DNA of 64,000 nucleotides from Treponema sp. UBA4377 (GCA_002391235.1 DGRX01000030.1:78999-142998); one strand, 5' to 3'. Positions 24,594-34,049 are shown, counted from the stretch's first letter. The notes: generated by a model not told the origin, from the letters alone. Numbers and translations: made by a program.

Positions 24594-24622
24594 ATTATAT
24601 TGATTTTCTTGCCATATGTAAA
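24594..24622 (-). promoter_or_regulatory. Promoter of prfB and the downstream cluster
   Basis: TTTACA (24617-24622), 17 bp, TATAAT (24594-24599) on the minus strand, with a leader of about 22 nt containing AGGGG. Confidence 0.75.
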
Positions 24623-24649
24623 GGAGCGCGCAAACAAGAGATAACAGTA

Positions 24650-24678
24650 TTGAAGAAAAATAAAAAGACCGATAATAT
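24650..24678 (+). promoter_or_regulatory. Promoter giving a probably leaderless mRNA
   Basis: TTGAAG (24650-24655), 17 bp, TAATAT (24673-24678). The start codon at 24685 begins 7 nt after the -10, where transcription should begin. No Shine-Dalgarno is present. Confidence 0.65.
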
Positions 24679-24684
24679 AAAAGT

Positions 24685-25599
24685 ATGAAGGCTAATAAGT
24701 ATTCTTTGATTTTTGTGACATTCCTCACTCTATTGTCGACAAATCTTTTGGCTCAGGGAAAGCCTGTGGCCTCTTTTGTAAAAGCGACTTCCGGCGAAGA
24801 AAAAAAAATCATTGTCGAATGGGAAATGCCGGCAAAATGCGAGCCAAAAATCGAAAGCGTTCAAATCTTCCGAGCAAAAAAGCCTTGCTCAACATTCCAG
24901 GAAATTCAAGGCCTCAATCCCATAGCGAAAGTTGACGCTTCCCAAAATTCCTACACCGACATTCTTTCGGTTCCTGGAGACTACTTTTATGTCGTCTTGG
25001 CCGAAACTCAAAAAGGCCTTTACAAAATCGTGATTCCAGGAGTCAACGCAACGACAAAAGGCGTCCGCCCCAAGATTCCCGCAAAGGCGGCTGAGAGCGC
25101 AAAAGAAAAGGAAGAAATCGCAAAAAGCCCGGTAGAGCCGGCCGCGGAAAACAGAATCAGAAACGCCCCGCTTCCAAATCCCGGAACCTTGCTTGGCTTT
25201 AACCAAGGCCGCGCCAAGATGAGCGAAAAATCAAAAAAAGCCGCCAAAGAGCTCGGAAGCCAAAAGCGGCCGAAAGCGGTCGAATTCAAAAGCCCTTATT
25301 TTTTTGAAGAGGACATGTTCTCGCCGGACGGCGGAGACGAATACACTTTGTTTGAATGCTTGAGGGGCGGCTTGGCTCCCAAAAAATACGCCGAAAGCGT
25401 CCAGCTCTTGCAGGATTTTTTGAGCGTCCACCGCTCAAAGGCTTCGACAGAAAGAGCCCAGTTTTATTTGGGACAAAGCCATTATTTTTGCCAAGACTAC
25501 GAAAAAGCGATCCGCTGCTTTTTAACGGTTCAAGACGCGTTTCCAGAACTTTCAAAGCAGTGGATTGACTCCAGCCTTGACTTGCTTACGATAAATTAA
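24685..25599 (+). CDS. Secreted Fn3-like/TPR-like protein of unknown function
   Basis: A 304-residue protein with a signal peptide (FLTLLSTNLLAQG). It has a fibronectin-III-like domain (about 25-118: KKIIVEWEMP, YTDILSVPGDYFYVVLAE), a charged linker, and two TPR-like helical pairs at the end (SVQLLQDFLSVH, FYLGQSHYFCQDYEKAIRCFL). Probably periplasmic. It is convergent with the next gene: their stop codons overlap by 4 bp. Confidence 0.72.
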   Translation: MKANKYSLIFVTFLTLLSTNLLAQGKPVASFVKATSGEEKKIIVEWEMPAKCEPKIESVQIFRAKKPCSTFQEIQGLNPIAKVDASQNSYTDILSVPGDYFYVVLAETQKGLYKIVIPGVNATTKGVRPKIPAKAAESAKEKEEIAKSPVEPAAENRIRNAPLPNPGTLLGFNQGRAKMSEKSKKAAKELGSQKRPKAVEFKSPYFFEEDMFSPDGGDEYTLFECLRGGLAPKKYAESVQLLQDFLSVHRSKASTERAQFYLGQSHYFCQDYEKAIRCFLTVQDAFPELSKQWIDSSLDLLTIN

Positions 25600-27788
25600 T
25601 AAATTTCTCGAATCATGTCCAAAAGTTCAGGCGTTCTTGCGGCGGTTGAATCGGCTCCGCGCAAGGGATCGGCGGCCGCGGCCTCTATCGGGCTTCCGTC
25701 AAGCGGCCTTCCGTTTTGGTCGGCGGCCGGAGCGGTGTCGCTTGCGGCTTGGGACGCGCCTTCAGTCTCTTTTGGCAATTCCATCAATAGCAATTCGTCG
25801 CGGGGGTTGACGCGGTCGTAAAAGCCTGTGTCGCTCAACACGCCTTCGGAAATGTCCTCGCCCACTTTTGTGAGCGTCACCGTTCCAAGCAAGTTGTCTT
25901 TTTCAAAGCGCAAGCCTTTTCCGCTGTCGGCAGTCTTTAAGCCGCCGCGCGCGATCACCGCGAACTTGGCTCCCTTTATCATTCCCTCTGTTTTTCCAAT
26001 GTCAACCAAAACGTCGTTGCCGCTTCGCTCCAAAAGCTTGGCTCGGACAGGAAGGATGTCAAGCATTCCCTGCCTTAACGAAAGCAAGGCCGAGGCGTAG
26101 CGGTTGTTGCCGGTTTTATAGACCGAGAATTTTTGCGTTGACGTTCCTGTTCTGGCGGAATAAACGTCAGCGCTAAATTTTATGTCGCGCTCGCTTTCTG
26201 TCGCGTCAAAAAGGACAAAGTAGTCGTATCCATTTTTGTGGGCGTCGGCGTAGGCGCTTCCAAAAGATTTTGTCGCGGACGGAATGATTCTAGCGCTCGT
26301 TCCAAGGATTCCCCTAAACAAAATCGCCAAATGCTCCGCGGCTATATTTGACAATTCAGGATGTGGAGACGTAGCCTTTGAAGGAAGGCAGTACAAGCCT
26401 ATTGTCCACCGCGTCTTGTCCAAGAAGAAAGGATTGACGTCCCACTTGGAGGCGATTGTGTCTTGCAAAAGATATTCATAGCCTTCGACAGTGTCGGACA
26501 AGCGGACAAAGGCGATTTTTTCGTCTTCGGGAGAAATATTCTTTCCGTTCTTTTTGGCTTCTTCTATTCCGCTTTTAAAGATTTCGTTTTCCTGAATGAA
26601 TTTTATTTGCGACAAATAGTTTTCGCTAAAGCCTTCCGCGCGCAAAAGCTTGCTAAAGGCCGAGCGGGCCGCGTAGTTTTCGGGCTCCAATCTTAGCGCA
26701 GCTTGATATTCGTAGCGCATTTGCGGGCCAGCGTATTTTTTTGCGTAGTCCGCTCCCTTTTGAACATGGAATTTGGCCCAAGCTTTTCTGCGTGCGTCTT
26801 CAATGTCAATGTCGTCAAAAACCAAAAGCTCAAAAGCGGCCCGCATAACCTCGTCCTGGGGAACGGCGTCAAGGCCGCGCGACCAAATGTCTATCGCCTT
26901 TGCGTTCTGGCCCATTTTGCGCAAGGCCAAGCCCTTTATGTACCAAGCGCGGCCGTTGTTTCTGTCGCGCGAAATCATCATGTCGGAAACGTTAATGACA
27001 TCCGCGTAACGGCCTTGCTCAAAGTAAATCAAGGCCAAAAGCTCGTAGGCCTTCCAATAATTTGGATTGACTTGAAGGGCGGCCATGCAGCGCTTTTCCG
27101 CCGAATCCGCGTCGCCGTTTTTAAGGTCAAGGTAAGAAGCGACATAGTAAGCCTGCGGATTTTCGGCCCGCGTCTGAATCGCCTGGTTTACAAAACGCTC
27201 CGCTTGCTGGCTCTTTCCAAGCTCCGCGCTGATTAAAGCCAAAGAAAGCAAGGCCTTGGCGTTGCCTGGATTGCGCTTTAACGCGTCGGCGTAAAGGCTT
27301 TCCGCGCCGGACACCCGGCCTCTAAAAAGATTTAGTTCCGCCAAGCCAAAGCGGGTGTCTATGTCGTTGGGATATTTTTTTTGGATTCCCTCAAATATCT
27401 TTTGGGCTTCGTCAAGGCGGCCCAAGGAAATCATCGCCATTCCTTCCAAGTTAAGGATGTCGCTGCGGCCCGGCGCGTATTTTTTGGCGCTTTGCAAGTA
27501 TTCCAAAGCGGCCTCGCTTTGGTCCATTTGATAAACGCATTGCGCCAACCTGTACCAAGCGTCCGTGTACGAAGGATTGATTTTAAGCGCCTCTTGGTAT
27601 TTTTCGCTCGCGTTCCACCAATCGCGCTCGGACTGAAAGCCCATTCCCTCGTCAAAAAGGGAGGCCGCAGTCCTTGAGCCTTGCGCGAAAGAAAAAGCGG
27701 ACAAAAACGCAGCGCAGGCAAGCGCCGCGAAAATCTTTTTGCGCGCAAAGAAGGCGCTATTCGTCAGATTCCTTTTTCCCACCGTCAT
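25596..27788 (-). CDS. Exported tetratricopeptide repeat protein
   Basis: A 730-residue protein with a signal peptide ending near FAQG (residue 36). About nine TPRs cover residues 45-340 (for example WWNASEKYQEALKINPSYTD). A C-terminal alpha/beta region (about 455-690) has small beta motifs (VLVDIGKTEGMIKGAKFAVI). The tail is Ala/Pro-rich. TPR arrays mediate protein-protein contacts; a periplasmic scaffold role is inferred. ATG at 27788 overlaps corC by 32 bp but has a clear GGGGA site, so the overlap is accepted. Confidence 0.8.
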   Translation of the reverse strand: MTVGKRNLTNSAFFARKKIFAALACAAFLSAFSFAQGSRTAASLFDEGMGFQSERDWWNASEKYQEALKINPSYTDAWYRLAQCVYQMDQSEAALEYLQSAKKYAPGRSDILNLEGMAMISLGRLDEAQKIFEGIQKKYPNDIDTRFGLAELNLFRGRVSGAESLYADALKRNPGNAKALLSLALISAELGKSQQAERFVNQAIQTRAENPQAYYVASYLDLKNGDADSAEKRCMAALQVNPNYWKAYELLALIYFEQGRYADVINVSDMMISRDRNNGRAWYIKGLALRKMGQNAKAIDIWSRGLDAVPQDEVMRAAFELLVFDDIDIEDARRKAWAKFHVQKGADYAKKYAGPQMRYEYQAALRLEPENYAARSAFSKLLRAEGFSENYLSQIKFIQENEIFKSGIEEAKKNGKNISPEDEKIAFVRLSDTVEGYEYLLQDTIASKWDVNPFFLDKTRWTIGLYCLPSKATSPHPELSNIAAEHLAILFRGILGTSARIIPSATKSFGSAYADAHKNGYDYFVLFDATESERDIKFSADVYSARTGTSTQKFSVYKTGNNRYASALLSLRQGMLDILPVRAKLLERSGNDVLVDIGKTEGMIKGAKFAVIARGGLKTADSGKGLRFEKDNLLGTVTLTKVGEDISEGVLSDTGFYDRVNPRDELLLMELPKETEGASQAASDTAPAADQNGRPLDGSPIEAAAADPLRGADSTAARTPELLDMIREIY

Positions 27789-28551
27789 TGTTTTCCCCGT
27801 TTTTTAGAATGACTTTAATTACGTTTATTCTGTGGCCTTCCATGTCCTGCACAATAAAATCGTAATTATTCCAAGAATGCTTTTCGTATTTTACCGGAAT
27901 TTTTCCGAACAAGTCAAAGACAAAGCCGCCCAAGGTGTCAAAGTCTTCGACAGGAAAGTTGGCTTCAATCGTTTCGTTCAAGTCGTCAAGAGAAGCGCGC
28001 GCGTCGCAAAGCCATGCGTTGGGGCCAAGCGGAATGATGTCCTCGCGCTCGTTGTCAAACTCGTCCTGAATGTCGCCCACGATTTCCTCGATGATGTCTT
28101 CCATGCAAACGATGCCGGAGATTCCGCCGTATTCGTCAACCGCAAGAGCGATGTGAACGTGGCGCCTCTTGAACTCGCGCAAAAGGCTGTCGATGCGCTT
28201 TGATTCTGGAACAAAGAAGGGCTTTCGGATGATTTTGTCCAGGGCGATTTCTTCGTTCTTGCTAAAGCAGCGGATCATGTCCTTTACGTATAGAATGCCG
28301 ACAACATTGTCGATTGAGTCGGCGTAAACCGGAAAGCGCGAATGTCCTGACGCGGCGATTTTTTCCAGCAATTCCTGCCCCGGCGTGTTGATGTTGATGA
28401 AGTCAACGTCGATGCGCGGAACCATGACTTCCTTTACGCTGGTTTCCGACAAATCCTCCACGCCGCGAATCATGTCTTTTTTTTCTTCGTTGAGAATCTC
28501 GCGCTTGGCTTCCTCTTCGCTGTTTTCTTTTTTATGCTTGAACAGTCCCAT
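27757..28551 (-). CDS. CorC/TlyC-type CBS-pair protein
   Basis: A 264-residue cytosolic protein. Two CBS domains lie at about residues 38-170 (VMVPRIDVDFININ, GILYVKDM, VDEYGGISGIVCMEDIIEEIVG). A CorC/HlyC C-terminal domain (about 185-255) contains FDTLGGFVFDLFGKIP. It lacks the DUF21 membrane part of larger relatives. Family members are linked to magnesium/cobalt efflux. The ybeY-corC neighbourhood is conserved in many bacteria. Confidence 0.88.
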   Translation of the reverse strand: MGLFKHKKENSEEEAKREILNEEKKDMIRGVEDLSETSVKEVMVPRIDVDFININTPGQELLEKIAASGHSRFPVYADSIDNVVGILYVKDMIRCFSKNEEIALDKIIRKPFFVPESKRIDSLLREFKRRHVHIALAVDEYGGISGIVCMEDIIEEIVGDIQDEFDNEREDIIPLGPNAWLCDARASLDDLNETIEANFPVEDFDTLGGFVFDLFGKIPVKYEKHSWNNYDFIVQDMEGHRINVIKVILKNGENNDGGKKESDE

Positions 28552-28555
28552 ACAA

Positions 28556-29032
28556 TTAAATTATTTTTTCCCCTTTAAGTTTTAAAAGAATGTCTTCCTG
28601 CAATCTTAGCATTTCGCACTCAGGCGCCTTGCCCTTTTCTATATGCTCTTCGCCGTGGTCGTAGCCGTTAAGGTGAAGGTAGCCGTGAAGCAGCAGGCGC
28701 TTAAGCTCTGAATCGATGCCGCAGCCAAAATACTCGGCGTTTTTCTTTAAAGTGTCGACGCTTATAGCGATGTCTCCGGCCAAAAGCCATTCGACGCCGT
28801 CTTCGTCTTTAAATCTCTCTCCGTTTTCAAAAGATAAAACATCCGTGGCGCTGTCGATGTTACGGTAATTTTTGTTCAATTCTTGAATGACGGCGTCGTT
28901 GCAAAAAAGAACGGAAACTTCCTGGCCGTCAAAAGACAACTCCTTGGCGAGCGCATTCATAAAAGGCTCGACATTTCCAAGCCATTCAGGCTCGTCTATT
29001 CCGTCGGCGTCAACCAAGAATCTATTTGCCAT
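28556..29032 (-). CDS. ybeY: Endoribonuclease YbeY
   Basis: A 158-residue metalloprotein with the UPF0054 signature HGYLHLNGYDH (three zinc-binding His). It takes part in 16S rRNA 3'-end maturation and ribosome quality control. ATG at 29032 (MANRFLVD) is chosen over upstream codons that would extend deep into the HD gene; it overlaps that gene by 11 bp. The phoH-pgpH-ybeY order is widely conserved. Confidence 0.94.
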   Translation of the reverse strand: MANRFLVDADGIDEPEWLGNVEPFMNALAKELSFDGQEVSVLFCNDAVIQELNKNYRNIDSATDVLSFENGERFKDEDGVEWLLAGDIAISVDTLKKNAEYFGCGIDSELKRLLLHGYLHLNGYDHGEEHIEKGKAPECEMLRLQEDILLKLKGEKII

Positions 29033-30725
29033 CGGACTTTCCTTTTTTGCCAGTCTTGCCTTCCTTTTCTTTTTCGGGAGCGTCAGGGTCCTTTTGGTCG
29101 GGATACTCGATTCGCGAATGGTAGTAGCCGGCCAAAATCGAAACGAATGTCTCTTGGATTTTTGTAAGCTCGCCAAAAGTCAAGGCGCAGTTTTTTAGCT
29201 GGCCGGCTTGCATTTTGGCCTCTATCAAAGTGTGGATGAATTTTTCCAGGCGGGGAACCGTCGGCTTGTCCAAAGTGCGGCAGGCGGCTTCGACTGTGTC
29301 GGCCAGCATAACGACTCCGCTTTCGCGGCTTGTCGGCGGATTTCCAAAGTAAGAAAAGTCTTCGGCCTTGGAGTCGGGATTTTCCTTGAGCGCCTCTTGG
29401 TAAAAATACTGCATGACGCCGTTTCCGTGGTGCTCGCTTATAATGTCGATCACCTGCTTGGGAAGGCGCATCGAAACGGCCATTTCAACGCCCTTCTTTA
29501 CGTGGCTTCTGATGATGGAAACCGAGAGCGAAGGATTTATCTCGTCGTGCTTGTTTTCGCCGCTTTGGTTTTCGACAAAGTATTCGCTTTGGTCGATCTT
29601 TCCCATGTCGTGGTAGTAGGCTCCTACGCGCGCCATAAGGGAATTGGCTCCGATCGCCTTGCAAGCGTTTTCGGCCAGCTGGGCGACCATAAGGGAATGG
29701 TTGTAGGTTCCGCTCGCGGTCAAAAGCATCTTTCGCATTATCGGGTTGTTCAAGTCGCTAAGGTCTATCAAGCGGAAAACGCTTGCCGTGTTCAAAATCT
29801 GCTCAAGCGGCGTGATAAAGCCCAAGGCCAGGATGCCGCTAAAGAAGCCGTTTATCGCAAGTCCAAAAGCGATTATTCCGGAGCCGCCAAAGTCTTCGTT
29901 AAAGATGACCTTAAGCAAAAAGGCTGTGACAACGTTCAGCATCGCCGTAATCAAGGCGGCGAAAACCAACTGGATGCGGTTCTCCAGCTTTCGCGCGATT
30001 CTGCACGCGGCAAAACCGGAAACAAGCGCGTAAAGAAAAACAGTCACGTTGAAATTGGAAGCGTTCAAAAGGCCCAGCGCGCTTATCAAGGAGAAGAAGA
30101 CAGCCTGTTTTTCGCCGAACAAAATGACGATTAAAAAAATGAACAAGGATGTCGGCATGAAAACGCAAAGCGTGAACGGCGAGCCGGACGCGAAATTCAG
30201 CTTTCGCGTAAAGACCGCGCTCGCGAAGACCGCCAAAAAGAAAACCACGCTTACGATTGATTCCTTAAGGTTAACGGTGTGCCCGACCAAAGTCTTTGAA
30301 AACAAGAAGAACCACAAGACTGTCAAAAGCGCCAAATAAATCAAAGAGTTGGCGAAGGCGCGGTAGTCTATGTACTCGTGGATGTTGGCCATCTTTTCAA
30401 GCTTTCTGTAGGCCTCTTCAGAAATTACAAAGCCTTTTTTAATCACCTTTTCGCCCTTCTGGACCACTGTGGGATATTCCATCGTTCCTGGAAGGTTGCG
30501 GTCGGCGACAATCGTTCTGTCCGCCACTTGGCCGATTTCGTATTCGTCAAGCGCGAAAGACGCTACGGTCAAGCTGCGGCTTACGTTGAAAAACGCGATC
30601 ACAGCCATCGCGACAAAAGCGATTCCTGCCGTAACGACGCGGGGAAGCTGTTTTCTAGCCGCTATTCTAAAAGCGCTCTTGGGCTTTCCGCCCACGACTT
30701 CTGTTTTACTTTGTGCCATTTTCAT
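29022..30725 (-). CDS. pgpH: 7TM-HD phosphohydrolase, PgpH family (c-di-AMP phosphodiesterase-like)
   Basis: A 567-residue membrane protein. It has an N-terminal segment, an extracytoplasmic domain, about six further membrane helices (100-310), and a C-terminal HD domain with YNHSLMVAQLAENACKA, YYHDMGKID and IISEHHGNG. In Listeria PgpH degrades c-di-AMP. ATG at 30725 has AAGG upstream and overlaps phoH by 20 bp. No diadenylate cyclase is in the window. Confidence 0.9.
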   Translation of the reverse strand: MKMAQSKTEVVGGKPKSAFRIAARKQLPRVVTAGIAFVAMAVIAFFNVSRSLTVASFALDEYEIGQVADRTIVADRNLPGTMEYPTVVQKGEKVIKKGFVISEEAYRKLEKMANIHEYIDYRAFANSLIYLALLTVLWFFLFSKTLVGHTVNLKESIVSVVFFLAVFASAVFTRKLNFASGSPFTLCVFMPTSLFIFLIVILFGEKQAVFFSLISALGLLNASNFNVTVFLYALVSGFAACRIARKLENRIQLVFAALITAMLNVVTAFLLKVIFNEDFGGSGIIAFGLAINGFFSGILALGFITPLEQILNTASVFRLIDLSDLNNPIMRKMLLTASGTYNHSLMVAQLAENACKAIGANSLMARVGAYYHDMGKIDQSEYFVENQSGENKHDEINPSLSVSIIRSHVKKGVEMAVSMRLPKQVIDIISEHHGNGVMQYFYQEALKENPDSKAEDFSYFGNPPTSRESGVVMLADTVEAACRTLDKPTVPRLEKFIHTLIEAKMQAGQLKNCALTFGELTKIQETFVSILAGYYHSRIEYPDQKDPDAPEKEKEGKTGKKGKSDGK

Positions 30726-31644
30726 ACGCCTTAACAATTTTTTTAACAAGCGAATTGCGCGAAACGTCCGAGCCGGTCATTCTCATTATTCCTATTTCGG
30801 GAACGCGCGAAAGAACGGCAAGCGCCTGCGTAAGTCCGCTTTGAACATGGTTCGGCAAATCGACTTGCGTCAAGTCGCCGGTTATAAATACCTTGGAACC
30901 GCTTCCCATCCTGGTCAAGAACATTTTCATTTGCTCTTGGCTGGTGTTTTGGGCTTCGTCAAGGATTAGTATTTTGTCGCAGAAAGTGCGGCCCCGCATG
31001 TAAGCCAATGGAGCCGTCTCGATTATTCGGCTTTCCAAAAGCCGGGCGACTGTGTCGCGGGGAAGAATCATCTCCATCGCGTCGTAAAGGGGCCGCAAGT
31101 ACGGAGCGGTCTTTTGCTCCAAGTCGCCGGGAAGATAGCCAAGGCTTTCTCCAGCCTCAACCACCGGGCGGGTCAAGACCATTCCCCTGGCCTGCTTTGA
31201 AAGAACAAGGCGCAAGGCCTCCGCGATGGCCAAAAATGTTTTTCCGCTTCCGGCGGGGCCGACGCAAAAGACCATGTCCAGCTTTCTCATAAGGGCGATG
31301 TAGTCGGCTTGGTTTTGCGTTTTTGGATAGACGCGCCTAAGGCCGCCGGGGACGACGATGCTGGTTGAGTTTTGGTCGGCCCTTGCGTTTGTATTTAAAA
31401 TCGAAGCGACGGCGTCCGCGGAATCGGCGGCTCCGTCCTCTATCTCGTCTATTATTCTGTCAACAATGAATTTGAACCTGCGCTGTATGTCCGGATCTTC
31501 TTCCTCAACGCAAAGTTCGTTTCCGCGCGCGTAAATCGTGGCTCCAAGGCTTTCTTCTATGAGTTTTAAATTGCTGTCGTTTGTTCCGCACAACTTAGTC
31601 AGAATGTCGGAGTCCGGAACGATTATTGTGCACGATGAATCCAT
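30706..31644 (-). CDS. phoH: PhoH-family ATPase
   Basis: A 312-residue P-loop protein: Walker A GPAGSGKTFLA, RPVVEAGESLGYLPGDLE, Walker B ILILDEAQN, TRMGSGSKVFITGD. The PhoH family is thought to act in RNA metabolism, and the constant partner ybeY supports that. First gene of the phoH-pgpH-ybeY-corC-TPR operon. Confidence 0.94.
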   Translation of the reverse strand: MDSSCTIIVPDSDILTKLCGTNDSNLKLIEESLGATIYARGNELCVEEEDPDIQRRFKFIVDRIIDEIEDGAADSADAVASILNTNARADQNSTSIVVPGGLRRVYPKTQNQADYIALMRKLDMVFCVGPAGSGKTFLAIAEALRLVLSKQARGMVLTRPVVEAGESLGYLPGDLEQKTAPYLRPLYDAMEMILPRDTVARLLESRIIETAPLAYMRGRTFCDKILILDEAQNTSQEQMKMFLTRMGSGSKVFITGDLTQVDLPNHVQSGLTQALAVLSRVPEIGIMRMTGSDVSRNSLVKKIVKAYENGTK

Positions 31645-31661
31645 TTTATATCTAGCCTCAA

Positions 31662-31690
31662 ATTATAGCGCGGAAAGGGGAATTTGTCTA
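31662..31690 (-). promoter_or_regulatory. Promoter of the phoH operon
   Basis: TAGACA (31685-31690), 17 bp, TATAAT (31662-31667) on the minus strand, 17 bp before the ATG. The leader has no clear Shine-Dalgarno. Confidence 0.72.
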
Positions 31691-31716
31691 GTTTTAAAAA
31701 AAAACGCTTTTTTTTC

Positions 31717-31745
31717 TTGCTTTATTAAAAAAGCGGGTTTATAAT
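31717..31745 (+). promoter_or_regulatory. Promoter of glgC
   Basis: TTGCTT (31717-31722), 17 bp, TATAAT (31740-31745). An inverted repeat CGCTTTTTT / AAAAAAGCG (31705-31735) brackets the -35 and could be an operator, though A/T-rich chance symmetry is possible. Confidence 0.75.
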
Positions 31746-31799
31746 AGTCATATATTTATAGAAAAAATCACAGATTTTTTAAATTTTTTGGAGGAAAAC

Positions 31800-33089
31800 A
31801 TGTCTAAAGTTGACACATCCAGAGTTCTGGCCCTTATTTTGGGAGGCGGCAAGGGAACCCGCCTCTATCCGCTTACAAAAGACCGCTCAAAGCCGGCCGT
31901 TTCGTTCGGCGGAAAATACAGAATCGTAGACATTCCGCTTTCAAACTGCATTAACTCTGGCTTCAAAAAGATTTACCTTTTGACCCAGTTCAACTCTGCC
32001 TCGCTGCACATGCACATCACAAACTCCTACAACTTTGACCGCTTTTCGCACGGCTTTGTAGAGATTTTGGCGGCGGAACAGACCTTGGAGCATTCCGGCT
32101 GGTACGAGGGAACGGCGGACTCGGTCAGAAAGAACTTCATCCACTTTAAGGCGCAGAACCCCAGCCACTACATCATTTTGTCGGGCGACCAGCTTTACCA
32201 CATGGACTTGCAGGCCTTCTTCAACGCGCACGTGGCCAGCGGAGCGGACGTGACAATCGCGACAACCGCCGTAAACCGCCGCGACGCCTCGGGCTTTGGC
32301 ATAATGAAAATCGACGACAAAAACCGCATCACGGAATTCATGGAAAAGCCGAAGCCGGACATGAACATCGACGACTGGAAGATTCCGGCCTCGGCCAGAA
32401 ACCCTGACTTGGCGCCCGAAAAAGAGTACTTGGCCAGCATGGGCATTTACATTTTCAACGCCTCGACAATGGAAGAAGTCTTGGACAACGACAAGACCGA
32501 CTTTGGAAAAGAAATCATTCCGATGGCCATCAAAAGCAAGAAAATCAACTCTTACATTTTTGACGGCTATTGGGAAGACATCGGAACGATCAGAAGCTTC
32601 TACGAGGCCACTTTGGACCTCACCAATCCAGAGCCCCAGTTCAACCTCTTTGACGAGGCCCAGCCGATTTACACGCACGCGAGAAACCTTCCGCCCTGCA
32701 AAATGAACCACGCCGACATAACGGCCTCTCTCACAAGCGACGGCTGCATAATCACCGACTCAATGGTGACAAAGTCTGTAATCGGCGTGCGCTCAATCGT
32801 TGAGGCCGGAACGATTCTCAAAGGCACTATCATCATGGGAGCCGACTACTACGAGTCTCCCGAAGAAAAGGAAAGCAACAAAAAGGCGGGGCTTCCCAAC
32901 ATCGGAATCGGAAAGCATTGCCACATTGAAAAGACAATCATCGACAAAAACGCCCGCATCGGCGAAAACTGCCAGATCAACGTCTCCGGCAAAAAGTACG
33001 AGGACGGCGACCACGGAAACTTCTACAGCGCCGACGGAATCATAGTGATTCGCAAAAACGCTGTAATCCCGGCGGGAACGATCATCTAA
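31800..33089 (+). CDS. glgC: Glucose-1-phosphate adenylyltransferase
   Basis: A 429-residue ADP-glucose pyrophosphorylase. It has GGGKGTRLYPLTKDRSKPAV (nucleotide site), RIVDIPLSNCINSG, SGDQLYHMD, EYLASMGIYIFN, and a C-terminal left-handed beta-helix. It commits glucose-1-phosphate to glycogen synthesis. ATG at 31800 follows TTGGAGGAAAAC. Monocistronic, with its own promoter and terminator. Confidence 0.96.
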   Translation: MSKVDTSRVLALILGGGKGTRLYPLTKDRSKPAVSFGGKYRIVDIPLSNCINSGFKKIYLLTQFNSASLHMHITNSYNFDRFSHGFVEILAAEQTLEHSGWYEGTADSVRKNFIHFKAQNPSHYIILSGDQLYHMDLQAFFNAHVASGADVTIATTAVNRRDASGFGIMKIDDKNRITEFMEKPKPDMNIDDWKIPASARNPDLAPEKEYLASMGIYIFNASTMEEVLDNDKTDFGKEIIPMAIKSKKINSYIFDGYWEDIGTIRSFYEATLDLTNPEPQFNLFDEAQPIYTHARNLPPCKMNHADITASLTSDGCIITDSMVTKSVIGVRSIVEAGTILKGTIIMGADYYESPEEKESNKKAGLPNIGIGKHCHIEKTIIDKNARIGENCQINVSGKKYEDGDHGNFYSADGIIVIRKNAVIPAGTII

Positions 33090-33105
33090 GATCAAATCAA
33101 GAATG

Positions 33106-33141
33106 CGGGCGGAATTAAACTTGAAATTCCGCCCGTTTTTT
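33106..33141 (+). terminator. Terminator after glgC
   Basis: CGGGCGGAATT, an 8-nt loop and AATTCCGCCCG are followed by six T. The next promoter's -35 lies in the loop and right arm. Confidence 0.93.
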
Positions 33142-33149
33142 GATATAGT
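33121..33149 (+). promoter_or_regulatory. Promoter nested in the glgC terminator, probably leaderless
   Basis: TTGAAA (33121-33126), 17 bp, TATAGT (33144-33149). The downstream ATG is at 33156, 7 nt after the -10, with no ribosome-binding site. Confidence 0.65.
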
Positions 33150-33155
33150 GACAAC

Positions 33156-34049
33156 ATGTACACAAGATTTAAAAAGGATACAGGGCCAAAAAAACCGCTC
33201 GCCGTCTCTTATTGGTCAAAGACAAAGATTAAGTGTCCCGTTTGCCAAAAAGACTTTCAGCGCGAAGAAATGCTTACCGGAAGCGGCCGCCTTAACGCCG
33301 GCGCCCTGACAGAAGAGCTTCACCGCCAGTACATTCCGACAGCCCGCTACGGAAAAATCAATCCGCTTATTTACGCAATCGGCGCCTGCCCCCACTGCCA
33401 TTCCGCCTTTTTTTGGAACGACTTCAACGACATAAAAGACCAGGCCTCGCTTGACCGCATTTACGAAACGATGGAAGCGCGCAAAAAATTCACCAACATG
33501 ATTTTTCCATACTACAACCTTACGCGAAACCGCAATTTGCTGGACGGCGCGGCCATGTACTTTTTGGCCATTTTGACTTACGACGAAGTTGACTTTGCAT
33601 ACCTTCCGACAATGAAGCGCGCGATTCTAAGCCTGCGCTTGGCCTGGCTTTGCAACGACCTAAACGAAGAAGTCCCCGACCACAACTTTGACATGGTGGC
33701 CAAGGTCTTTTACCAAAAGGCGATTTTCTTTTACCAGCAAGCGGTAATAAACGAATCAAATCGCATAGAAAAAAGCTCAACCTTGGCCAACATGGGGCCG
33801 GACACGGACAAAAACTACGGCTGGGACGGCGTGATCTATTTGTGCGGCCTTTTGGAATACAAGTACGGCCAGACAGAAGACCAAGCCATGCGCCTAAAAA
33901 AATTGGACGAATCAAAAATCGCCATCGCGCGCATCTTTGGCCTTGGAAAATCCACAAAGGAAAAGCCAGGCCCGCTTTTGGAGCACTCGCGAAACCTTTA
34001 CGACAACTTGAACAAAATCTTGGGCGACGCTGACATAGCGATAGAATGA
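33156..34049 (+). CDS. DUF2225 family protein
   Basis: A 297-residue protein. An N-terminal zinc-ribbon-like part has CPVCQKDF and CPHCHSAFFW, followed by a helical, TPR-like body (YFLAILTYDEVDFAYLP, YQKAIFFYQQAV). The family occurs in spirochaetes and Firmicutes and has no assigned function. It is followed 17 nt later by truA. The start appears leaderless. Confidence 0.82.
   Translation: MYTRFKKDTGPKKPLAVSYWSKTKIKCPVCQKDFQREEMLTGSGRLNAGALTEELHRQYIPTARYGKINPLIYAIGACPHCHSAFFWNDFNDIKDQASLDRIYETMEARKKFTNMIFPYYNLTRNRNLLDGAAMYFLAILTYDEVDFAYLPTMKRAILSLRLAWLCNDLNEEVPDHNFDMVAKVFYQKAIFFYQQAVINESNRIEKSSTLANMGPDTDKNYGWDGVIYLCGLLEYKYGQTEDQAMRLKKLDESKIAIARIFGLGKSTKEKPGPLLEHSRNLYDNLNKILGDADIAIE

Noticed and set aside
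24534..24728. Small minus-strand membrane-like open frame at the prfB start
   Set aside because: It overlaps the prfB start and both promoters, has no ribosome site, and its hydrophobicity comes from A/T richness.
29208..30134. Plus-strand open frame opposite the PgpH-type gene
   Set aside because: Antisense shadow; the minus strand has HD and membrane motifs throughout.
31941..32711. Minus-strand open frame opposite glgC
   Set aside because: The Val/Arg-rich composition mirrors the glgC codons, and glgC is unmistakable.
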